42,558 nt of DNA, from contig CAUDNR010004208.1 of assembly GCA_958430865.1 (NCBI GenBank), forward strand, positions 1,209 to 43,766. The letters run 5' to 3'. Shown one piece after another: positions 34,571 to 42,558 of this stretch. The DNA comes from Entrophospora sp. SA101. Its lineage: Eukaryota; Glomeromycota; Glomeromycetes; Entrophosporales; Entrophosporaceae. A program made the position numbers and the translations under genes. Each line of letters opens with the position of its first letter. The first letter of the stretch is position 1. The notes under the pieces are model-generated. The model was not told where the DNA came from, searched no databases, and saw nothing but the letters and a program-made list of their open reading frames with translations.

Positions 34571-36289
34571 GTAAGAAAATGTATTTGCTACACTGTAAGA
34601 GGTATTGCTTATAACATTACATAGTTGTGCATAAAGATGGCTCCTCAATTAATTGCCCGAAACGTTTCGGAAAATGAACTTACACTAAGCAGAAAACTAA
34701 ACCTAAAACCAAAACTAAAAAAATCTAAGCATAAACTACTAACCTAAACTGGTTTCTGCTTCGGGTCACAACACTGATTGTGATATATGAAAATTGAATT
34801 GCAGCTAATTGCAGTTCCTATTACTATCTTTAGTTGTGCAATGTGTTTTTAAAAAAGCGAGTTTTTTATAATATAAATTATTAAAATATCTTCTTGAAAA
34901 AAAAATCATCTAAATTAAAAAAATATCCAATGGTTTGTATCGATACTTTTTTAATTATTATTATTATAAAGAAACTGTGATAAGCATGATTAATGCTGAA
35001 AACCAGAAAAGATGGATGTTAATAAATCGAGCGCTCTCGTTACAAATTATTAGCATTAGTGATAATCCAATGTTGTCAAATCTCTCTACCAATTAATTAC
35101 ACGCCAAAAGCAATTACATATAAGTTTATACACCAAATTTTAGTGTAAAAGTGTTTATATTATTGTTTCTAATTTAAATTGATTTTGTTTACAGGATCTT
35201 TATAAATAATAGAAAACCAGAAATCATCCCGTTAATGTTCCTCTACGTGAAAGTGTTTGGGTAGAGCCAAAGGAAGAATTACTAAAAGTGGTTATCCATG
35301 CCGTAATAGTAAATTAAGTTGTTTATCGGGTATCTTATCATTGTAATAAATTATAATTTAGAGTTAAACTTTGGAAAAAAATTTTAATAATATAGAGCAT
35401 GAAAACCAAAAAGAATAAATTTATTTAACAAAATTACTATTCCACAATCTAAACTTGCACTTTGATGAAGAGTCTCCATAATGCAATTAACTCTGCTTTC
35501 AAACAAAATAAATCGATTTATATTTTTTATTAAATCAACTCATCATAATAAATTCTTTTGAATAAATTCGCCCAATTCTTTTTTTTTATTTAATGTTCAA
35601 ATATAATTATAAAATCATTTGTCATTTATTTGTAAGCTACAAATATTTCAAGTTATCGAATTAATCACAGAATCATTTCTTTGCTAATGTACGTAAATCT
35701 AAAACTTTTGCACTTAAATTGAATTGCTTCTAAATTGAATATAATAGTTTTTGACTTTAAACGTTGCTCCTTTTTTGTTTGCTGGAACCAATTCAATTAA
35801 TTAAAATTTTAATATCTTATTGAAACTTTATTGCAGAATGTAATATAATCGTTTTATTTAAATCATTAAAGTTACGTAGCTATTCCAAAGCCGGGTATTC
35901 TAATGTAAAAGAAAAAACAAATGAAACTTGGGAGAAGTTTGATTTTACCATTTTTGTTAAAGAATTGAATTTTTTGTTCGAGATCCAGTCCATTCACCCA
36001 TATAGTTCAACACGCTTATATAAATATATCAATATCGTAGCTGATCTAGATCTCCTCGATTAGATCTGCGAATAGGACAAAATTTAGGACAAGTCCAATA
36101 AAAAAAATATATTTATTATTATTAAAAAAAAAGTCATTGTCTGAAGATCTTAATAATGATTTTTCAGAAGAAAATTTTCCAACTCGTGAGTTTTGGTAGA
36201 TGGATAATGAAGGATTGATTAATCGATGATGGTGGATTAATTATGATTTAAATAATGTTTAATATTAAGAATTTTCAACTTGTTCAAAA
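34571..36289. other. Intergenic, nothing named
   Basis: No gene is recognised. A perfect 14-bp palindrome (CCGAAACGTTTCGG) sits at 34657-34670, with 'ggtttctgcttcgggtcac' about 80 bp later. A short coding-like run (NVPLRESVWVEPKEELLKVV) lies near 35235-35300 after a TTTACAG acceptor, but stops interrupt it upstream. Confidence 0.4.
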
Positions 36290-36660
36290 AACATCTGAAA
36301 TTTGGAATTATTCATCATAAACAAAATCCAATATATGTAGTAAATGTAGAATTTCATTTTCAATTAAAACTGGAATTTCTACTATTTTAAGACACTTAAG
36401 AATCAACGTAAATTCATCTAAAAACATTCTACATACCAAACAACATTGCAAGAATTAATCTCCATACTGACTTGGAACAAAATAAGCGAGATAAAACATT
36501 AATAAATTGATTAATATGCGACTTACAACCAGGCCAAAGTGTTCCATGTGAACAGACATTTTCAGTAGCAGGAAATACCATTACTAGAACAAGAAACAGG
36601 CTAAATCCTGAAACAGTGAAAGCTATACTCTAAAAAGTTGGATAGAAAATGGTATCCTAG
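36290..36660 (+). pseudogene. hAT relic: BED zinc finger joined to C-terminal block
   Basis: At about 36290-36430 the plus strand reads as a degraded BED-type zinc finger: TSEIWNYS, a stop, TKSN and then KCRISFSIKTGISTILRHL, with the expected W, one of the CxxC cysteines and HL. Only about 100 bp later the sequence is the hAT C-terminal dimerisation region: LQPGQSVPCEQTFSVAGNTI, then TRTRNRLNPETVKAIL and a stop. The whole RNase H-like core is missing, so an internal deletion has fused the two ends. The product, if any, would not be a transposase. Confidence 0.65.
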
Positions 36661-37193
36661 AAAATAAAATTGATGTTTGATTTTTAATATTTTTTTTTGG
36701 TAAAGATTTTATTATTTAGTATAAAAAAATTTGCTAAAAAAATTATTTGCTACTCATATGATAAACATTTTTGATCTTTATTGGTCAGGACTGGGACCAG
36801 GACCGATTTTTCCATGTATTCTATCTGTTATTATTATTCTATTTCAAGAACCTTTTATTAATATAGGATCAGCCTTTTTCAAATTCTTCATCACTAGTAT
36901 CCTTTGTTCCAATACCAACACTATAACCCATTTTTTCTGTTATTCAAAAATTTTTCCAATAGCTCTAAATTCTACTATTTCCCTTGAGCAGTTGCAAACA
37001 TTCATCCCAATCACAGACTTACTTTTTAATATGTAATTGAGATTGTTATTTGACATTTATTTCTTTCTTGTATTCTTAGGTTTATATAAATAAGTTACAT
37101 CATCTAAATAATAAGACCGTGCGAAAAGGAAATAATAATGCAAGTCTGCTCATTCATACAAATAAATAAAGTTTTCTCAAAATTATATTTATA
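36661..37193. other. Intergenic, nothing recognised
   Basis: A 101-codon plus-strand frame lies at 36731-37036. The minus strand over the same stretch reads KMGYSVGIGTKDTSDEEFEK with stops on either side, which looks more protein-like than the plus frame. I cannot identify it; it may be another decayed transposon or gene fragment. Confidence 0.35.
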
Positions 37194-37544
37194 TTACTTC
37201 TTGGTATTTTTATCAAGTCTAAGACGACGAGCTGTATCAATATTCCGCGAAATATCTTCAAGAAACACATAATCTATAAAATTTATAAATCATATTTATA
37301 AATCATATTTATCAATAATCACTATCGGTGATATTTTTCTTTCAACTTACCACTCATTAAATCTTTATATCCATATTTTTCTATATCAATGTAAATAGTC
37401 TTTTTACGAACACCATCACATCCAAACTTTACTTTATGCTCTTTAACACATCCCAATGAACAAGTTTTCATTTCACATTTTGGACATTTATATTTCCAGT
37501 TTTCGAGCTTGCACAGTTGGCATTGCTTCTTATTATTGGTGCTA

Positions 37545-37627
<83 letters not shown>

Positions 37628-37803
37628 ATGAGCTTGTTGTATTACAGTTTTATTATTGTCATCAACTATAAAAAAATTTATTTAGTAACTAACTACTAGA
37701 CTACTTTAAATAATAAATATTTTTATATTTTGATACCTTGGTCTGTAGAAAAGTCTTGTAAAATAAGATCAAGAGGATCAATGAAAGTAGTGTAGTCGGT
37801 CAT
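37194..37803 (-). CDS. BCD1: Box C/D snoRNP assembly factor BCD1 (HIT zinc finger), three exons
   Basis: The protein is predicted to act in the nucleus in assembly of box C/D small nucleolar RNPs, so in rRNA 2'-O-methylation. Exons are 37803-37737, 37665-37351 and 37273-37194; all junctions are GT-AG in phase 1, giving 153 residues. After MTDYTTFIDPLDLILQDF comes a homopolymer section of about 16 Thr and about 10 Ser, encoded by TGT/ACA and TGA/TCA microsatellites. The HIT zinc finger follows: CQLCKLENWKYKCPKCEMKT, then CSLGCVKEHKVKFGC, with all expected Cys/His ligands. DGVRKKT after it is the Bcd1-specific extension (family: CDGxRxKT). Exon 3 supplies DYVFLEDISRNIDTARRLRL, matching the DYxFLExxxR motif. 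The protein is short compared with yeast Bcd1 (366 residues as I recall) and ends just after this conserved block. Confidence 0.9.
37549..37628. repeat. Adjacent trinucleotide microsatellites inside a coding exon
   Basis: (GAT)n followed directly by (GTT)n covers about 80 bp. In the frame of BCD1 exon 2 they encode poly-Ser and poly-Thr. Being in multiples of three, length changes would alter the linker without breaking the frame. Confidence 0.85.
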
Positions 37804-38825
37804 TTTTTGGAATTGAAAATCAAAAAAAAATTTTCGTCATCTATTTTTCGTGTAACATTAAATTTATATTGTTTGACTAAATGTTTCCATATTGGGATCA
37901 ATGTAAAATCCATGGATTTATTATTGCTGTTATTATTGTTCTATTTCAAAAGGTAGTGTTTTCATAACTGTTGAAAATTTCAACCTAAAATTGCTTTGTT
38001 TTCCTTCCATCTTCACACCAAAAAGTTTACTAATAAAATGTCGATGGAATTTTTGATCTTTTCTGATCTAGCTAGACTTACAATATATGAAAGAGTATAT
38101 GTGCAAAATTCAATATTAATACTCATTATTACACTTTACCCAGTTATTATCAACAGAACCCAATTCAACGCGGAAGCCATGAACCTACGAAAAATGGAAC
38201 CCAAATATTTATATACAAACATTCGTCAAGAGAATTCTCAGAATTCTTGCAATTAGATTTAATAATTAACATTATATTATTATTCAATATTTACATCTTT
38301 ACATAAAACAACCTTTTCTGGATTAAATAATTTCATATAAAGTTCATGCTGAAGAAGCATAATCATTAAATAAACAAACATCTATTCGATTAAGACGTGA
38401 TTAAACAGTTGGTCAACTTTAATCATTAGCAATTCCATAACCAACAACGTTGGAAGTCTCGCGAAAAGTGTGAGCAATAAAAACAAAATCTTACTGGGAG
38501 TAAGCATAAAGATAAAAACAATTTAAACTATAAATTATCAGACAACACGTGAGATTACAATCTCGCAATACATTTACATATATTATTGTCTTATTATTGA
38601 ATTCTTATGAATTAAATTATCACAACAACAAATTAACCTTTTTGCACACCCAATCACCATTACTTATCTTCTTGTATTTCAAAGGCACCATAATCAAATA
38701 TATCAAACTATTTCGTTTTACAGCTGCAACGCAAACCTTTCATTTAAACTTTACTCGCTTGATAAATATATATTTAATTAATGTATCTAATAGAACCCAA
38801 TTCACAATATATTAGTCAAATCCAC
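37804..38825. other. Intergenic, nothing recognised
   Basis: Upstream flank of BCD1 and the tail of the WD40 relic. Two plus-strand open frames (37996-38256, 38549-38815) have no recognisable content. No element ends or RNA genes are visible. Confidence 0.4.
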
Positions 38826-39640
38826 TAACGAATCACGTATATGTTGTCCAGTTTTTGCATTCCACATGCATAACCTTACATTTGAACCTACTATTATTTA
38901 TCTTTATCATGTTGAAAACATTTTATTGTATGTGTGGTTATTACGTGTTTTCATGTTCCATTATCAGGGTTCCATACACGAAGACTATAGTGAGAAGCAG
39001 GGGTAACTACTGTAGAAACAAGATAATTATGAGAAAGATAAAGCAGCCTTAAATCATATTAAAATATTTTGACAATTATGTTGAATACAAAGAAAATAAT
39101 AATAACATATTTTCTAACGTTCACAAGTTTGTACCATTTTCTATGCTCCAGATTTTAACTGTTCCGTCACTGTTTCCACTCATACACCTTTTATGGTTGA
39201 CATCCAACGCAAATGAATAAGCTTTTCTTGCATGACCTCTTAGAAACCGAATATTACTATTAGTAATAACATTTTATACTCTTACAGTATGATCGTGGCT
39301 GCCATTTACTAATGAATATATTTCCTACACCAGCTAAAGCATGAACGGAATGATTGTAGGGATAAAGGGTACGAATATTATTATCAAATTCTGATTGCGA
39401 TGAAGGTATGTATGATGGGTCAACCTCAAGATTTGGTAATCGCCAAACTTTTATTGTAAAGTCTTTTGAACCAGTAATGATCAAATTTGAACTAGAATTA
39501 ACATTTTGTGGTTGGATAGTCAAAAAGACACCCGACAGCATCTGCATGACCCAAGAACATACAAGTATATACACCTTTCTCAAGGTCCCACACGCGAATT
39601 GTATTATTAATATATCCAGAAACCAGTATTTTATCAATAT
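38826..39640 (-). pseudogene. Cdc4-like WD40 repeat gene, decayed
   Basis: On the minus strand several WD40 blades follow one another but in changing frames: ILVSGYINNTIRVWDLEKGV with TCMFLGHADAVGC; a shift; then NLIITGSKDFTIKVWRLPNL; SEFDNNIRTLYPYNHSVHAL; a shift into GSHDHTVRV, where the expected Trp codon is a stop; then RFLRGHARKAYSFALDVNHK and MSGNSDGTVKIWSIENGTNL. Farther on are TPASHYSLRVWNPDNGT (near 38975) and MWNAKTGQHIRD (near 38850). The order and the GHARKAY phrase resemble the propeller of Cdc4-type F-box proteins, which choose substrates for SCF ubiquitin ligases. At least two frameshifts and stops, and no F-box, show that this is a pseudogene. Confidence 0.8.
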
Positions 39641-39670
39641 ATTGTAGAAAATTAACATATTTACATATAG

Positions 39671-40067
39671 CTTTCAATAGAAACAGTTTTAATTTTTTTG
39701 CAAACAGATGAATTTTGCAGGAGAAATAACAGTTTAAAGTTTTCCCGAATTTGAAGTTTTCAAATTGTTGTTTCTCCCCCATTTTCAATAATAGAGGCGT
39801 TAAATGTGTGCGTAAAGATAGTAAATAGATAATATTTTAAAAATCCAGAGAGTTATTTACATTTTAAAAAGTTCAATATTATAAAGTATTCATTCGAAAA
39901 TTTCCTTTATTGCAATACTTTTTGTTCTATTACATACAACTTTCAAAAAAAAACAGAAAATTAACATTCTCTCTGTATCACCACTACACCACATTATAGT
40001 TTTCAATTGAAACAATTTAATTTTTTTGCAAACAAATGAATTTTGCAGGAGAAATAATAGTTTTAAA
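39671..40067 (+). repeat. Pair of ~64-bp direct repeats
   Basis: 39671-39735 and 40004-40067 share 'tttcaat(a/t)gaaac', 'tttaatttttttgcaaaca' and 'atgaattttgcaggagaaat'. Each is preceded by 'agaaaattaac', 20-45 bp upstream. The spacing suggests a local duplication of about 330 bp, now diverged, upstream of the WD40 relic. Confidence 0.6.
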
Positions 40068-40173
40068 TTCAACGCGCTAAAAATAATTTTTTTTTCACAA
40101 TTTTTTATCATACAGGAAAAACGGGGTCAGCCATGACAAAATCCACACATATAGATTTATATTAATTAGTATT

Positions 40174-40416
40174 AGATTTGTCAAACACAAGTTAAAGTAG
40201 TTGCCCACCTACTAATAAGCACATATGTGCAATTTATTTATTAATAATGAAATTAAAATTAAAAGGCGGGGAAAAGATTGGTCACGATGTCTATGCATGT
40301 GGGAAAAGTTTTCATAAGAAATTATTTGTCTATGTATTTTAAAATATGTATAAAATAAATCCTAAATAAATAAAACTAACAATTCGCAAAAAAAAAAAAA
40401 AAAGATTTGTCAAACA
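40174..40416 (+). mobile_element. Poly(A)-tailed retroposed segment with 14-bp target duplications
   Basis: A direct repeat 'agatttgtcaaaca' occurs at 40174-40187 and 40403-40416. The 215 bp between end in a run of 16 A (40388-40403), preceded at about 15-20 bp by AATAAA-type signals ('ctaaataaataaaac'). A 3' poly(A) tail with flanking target duplications is the mark of LINE-type reverse transcription in place. The body is short and non-coding, so it is either a 3'-UTR fragment of an mRNA (truncated processed pseudogene) or a SINE-like sequence. The parent gene is not in this window. Confidence 0.75.
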
Positions 40417-40525
40417 ACCAATATCAAATATCCCATTATGTTTGTGCAAATTTTCTAAATTTTCTGGGTATTTCATTTCACTTCACAATTGCTAAACAGT
40501 ATAAGGGATGGTTTTATAAAAAATT

Positions 40526-40940
40526 TTAATAATCGGTTAATGTTTCTATTCTCTCAGTTTCTTTAAACTCGGCCGCAAATCTAACATCTTCCGGCCTCAC
40601 CAAACTCCTCCCCGCATGTGCTGCACACCTACCACTAAAGTAACAATAAATTGATCAAAAGAAAAACAACAGTTAATGAAAACGTCACAAATATATTTTA
40701 AATTATCGGTTTTCATACATACGCATCCCTAAACAGCCCCATCACCCCCCTTTCTGCTGTCTGTTTTAAATATTAAAATGATTATTAATATTTTACCAGT
40801 ATGAGAAATTTTCAATCATTTAGTTAAAGAAAAAAAAAATATACCCTCACAAACGACAACCCTAGCCTGGCCTCCTCTCCAATTTCTCTGACCAACCTCT
40901 CAAAGGCCCTCCTACTAATTGAAAATCTCCTTTCTCGGCT
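40526..40940 (-). CDS. H3/CENP-A-like histone-fold protein, 5'-truncated
   Basis: Three exons keep frame: 40940-40845, 40760-40723 and 40634-40526 (GT-AG, phases 0 and 2), ending at TAA and giving 80 residues. An acceptor TTACAG opens the first, so at least one 5' exon is missing. Exon 1 has RRFSISRRAFERLVREIGEE; histone H3 has LPFQRLVREIAQD here. Exon 2 has AERGVMGLFRDA, like the end of helix 2 (LFEDxx). Exon 3 has GRCAAHAGRSLVRPEDVRFA, like the H3/CENP-A loop 2 and helix 3 (H3: CAIHAKRVTIMPKDIQLA; CENP-A: LHAGRVTLFPKDVQLA). HAGR and LFxDA lean toward CENP-A rather than canonical H3. Helix 2 is about eight residues short, and the end (ETERIETLTDY) is not H3-like. Codons are richer in GC than in neighbouring genes. 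It may be a divergent histone variant, another histone-fold protein, or a truncated pseudogene. Confidence 0.6.
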
Positions 40941-40946
40941 CTGTAA

Positions 40947-42558
40947 TATGAATTACTCACCAAACTAAATGAATCAAATGAATCAATTATTTCAAACAAA
41001 TTACTTGACACATTAAAAATAATAGAAAATTGTACAAATTTTGCACAAAGAAGATATAATTATCATTTATTTTATGAATCATTAAATGAATTAAAAAAGA
41101 TTTCAGAAGAATTAGACAAGGAAGAAAATGAAGATAGGAAAGCAGAAATAATCTATCAATTAGGTGATGAATTAAATAAATTAGATATTAAAATAAATCT
41201 AGCATTATGTGATGGGTGCCAAAAGAAGAATATATTAAACCCATTATGTGCATTACTCAACAAACTAAATGAATCAAATGCATCAATTAATTCAAACAAA
41301 TTACTTGACACATTAAAAATAATAGAAGATTGTACCAGTTGTTCACAAACATATAATTATTATTATTTATTTTATGTATCATTAAATGAATTAAAAAAGA
41401 TTTCAGAAGAATTAGACAAGGAAGAAAATGGAGATAGGAAAGCAAAAATAATCCATAAATTAAGTGATGAATTAAATAAATTAGATGCTAAAATAAATGG
41501 AATAACATTATGTTATGGGTGTCAAAAGAAGAATATATTAAATCCATTATATGGATTACTCACCAAACTAAATGAATCAAATGAATCAATTATTTCAAAC
41601 AAATTGCTTGACACATTAAAAATAATAAAAGATTGTACCAGTTGTGCACAAAGAAGATATAATTATTATTATTTATTTTATGAATCATTAAATGAACTAA
41701 AAAAGATTTCGGAAGAATTAGACAAGGAAGAAAATGAAGATAGGAAAACAGAAATAATTCATCAATTAAGTAATGAATTAAATAAATTAGATGTTAAAAT
41801 AAATAGATTAAGATTATGTTATGGGTGTCAAAAGAAGAATATATTAAATCCATTATATGAATTACTCATCAAACTAAATGAATCAAATGAATCAATTATT
41901 TCAAACAAATTCCTTGACACATTAAAAATAATAAAAGCTTGTGCCAGTTGTGCACATAGATATAATTATTATTATTTATTTTATGAATCATTAAATGAAT
42001 TAAAAAAAATTTCAGAAGAATTAGATGATGAAGAAAATGAGGACAGGGAAGTAGAAATAATCCATAAATTAAATGATGAATTAAATAAATTAGATGTTAA
42101 AATAAATAAAACAGTATTATGCGATAGTTGTCAAGAAGAAAAAATTTTCAACTCATTAAATGAATTACTCACCAAACTAAATGAATCAAATGAATCAATT
42201 AATTCAAATCAATTACTTGACACATTAAAAATAATAGAAGATTGTACCAGTTGTAAAAAATATATACCAAGATATAATTATTATTTATTTTATGTATCAT
42301 TAAACAAATTAAAAATTATTTCAGAAGAATTAGGCAAGGAAGAAAATGAAGATAGGAAAACAGAAATAATCCATAAATTAAATGATGAACTAATTAAATT
42401 AGATGTTAAAACAACTATAGTATTATGTGATGGGTGTCAAAAGGAGAATATATTTGACCCATTATGTGAATTGCTCACCAAATTAAATGAATCAAATGCA
42501 TCAATTAATTCAAACAAATTACTTGACACATTAAAAATAATAGAAGATTGTACTGGTT
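40947..42558 (+). CDS. Tandem ~101-residue CxxC helical repeat protein, partial at both ends
   Basis: An unbroken frame of 537 codons runs off the window. It is built from five units plus part of a sixth. Unit length is 303 or 306 nt (LCxGC codons start at 41205, 41508, 41814, 42117 and 42423), so every indel is a multiple of three. Each unit reads: LCDGCQKKNILNPLYELL; TKLNESNESIISNKLLDTLK; IIKDCTSCAQRRYNYYYLFY; ESLNELKKISEELDKEENED; then RKTEIIHKLNDELNKLDVKI. Two CxxC pairs (LCxGC and CTSC) stand about 40 residues apart within a unit; only the first unit loses one Cys (CTNF). The rest is strongly predicted helical and heptad-like by eye. Zinc binding is inference. There is no in-frame Met, a TAA precedes at 40944-40946, and no acceptor is seen at the left edge, so the true start is missing. 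I recognise no family. Confidence 0.75.

Noticed and set aside
37456..37671. Plus-strand frame with Met and Leu runs
   Set aside because: It is the antisense reading of the BCD1 microsatellite; the real gene is on the minus strand.
39890..40111. 73-codon minus-strand frame near the WD40 relic
   Set aside because: It arises from the 64-bp direct repeat (shared LFLLQNSFVCKK / CYFSCKIHLFAKK text). It has no WD40 content.
1..42558. tRNA, rRNA or CRISPR features
   Set aside because: No tRNA-like B box with matching acceptor arms, no rRNA-like block and no regular spacer array was found. All repeats here are transposon-type, microsatellite or protein-coding.

Overview
The window looks like nuclear DNA of an arbuscular mycorrhizal fungus (Glomeromycotina, Rhizophagus-like). 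It is strongly AT-rich, its genes are broken by short GT-AG introns, and its families are ones known to be expanded in that group: a TKL-like kinase with the characteristic N-terminal region, a BTB-BACK-TLDc protein, and hAT and Tc1/mariner relics. Species assignment is inference from sequence style; no search was possible.

Layout. 1-2700: AT-rich non-coding DNA with short tandem motifs and one copy of a dispersed repeat. 2747-4242 (-): two-exon TKL-like kinase, bracketed by oppositely oriented short repeats. 5495-5757: broken Tc1/mariner transposase. 6240-6730: second copy of the dispersed repeat. 7075-9092 (-): a BTB-BACK-TLDc gene and a decayed BTB exon just downstream. 9093-11640: no gene, with subterminal-repeat-like clusters. 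11652-13552 (-): five-exon chromodomain-SET histone H3K9 methyltransferase (Clr4/SUV39 type). 13935-14525: transposon-end-like clusters. 14734-15577: TA-flanked inverted-repeat element. 14923-17483 and 20340-22899: two almost identical 2.56 kb direct repeats around a broken hAT transposon. 24848-25366: third, diverged copy of a coding relic that is also found inside both repeats. 25909-27581 (+): kinesin-14 motor gene. 30302-32365 (-): three-exon coiled-coil protein. 33121-33854 (-): four-exon RNase III-like mitochondrial ribosomal protein (mL57 type). 36290-36660: hAT relic. 37194-37803 (-): three-exon box C/D snoRNP assembly factor BCD1. 38826-39640 (-): decayed Cdc4-like WD40 gene. 40174-40416: poly(A)-tailed retroposed segment with target-site duplications. 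40526-40940 (-): 5'-truncated H3/CENP-A-like histone-fold gene. 40947-42558 (+): an open frame of 537 codons made of ~101-residue tandem repeats, each with CxxC motifs, running off the window.

The genes are ordinary single eukaryotic units with no operon logic. The SET methyltransferase and the histone-fold gene both concern chromatin; BCD1 and mL57 concern ribosome biogenesis and the mitochondrial ribosome. The rest is transposon-driven: repeats, relics and rearrangement breakpoints occupy most intergenic space.

The most unusual part is the right end. There a previously unrecognised (to me) CxxC helical repeat array begins abruptly at 40947, six bases from the splice acceptor of the truncated histone-fold gene. 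Next in interest are the near-perfect 2.56 kb repeat pair and the retroposed segment.
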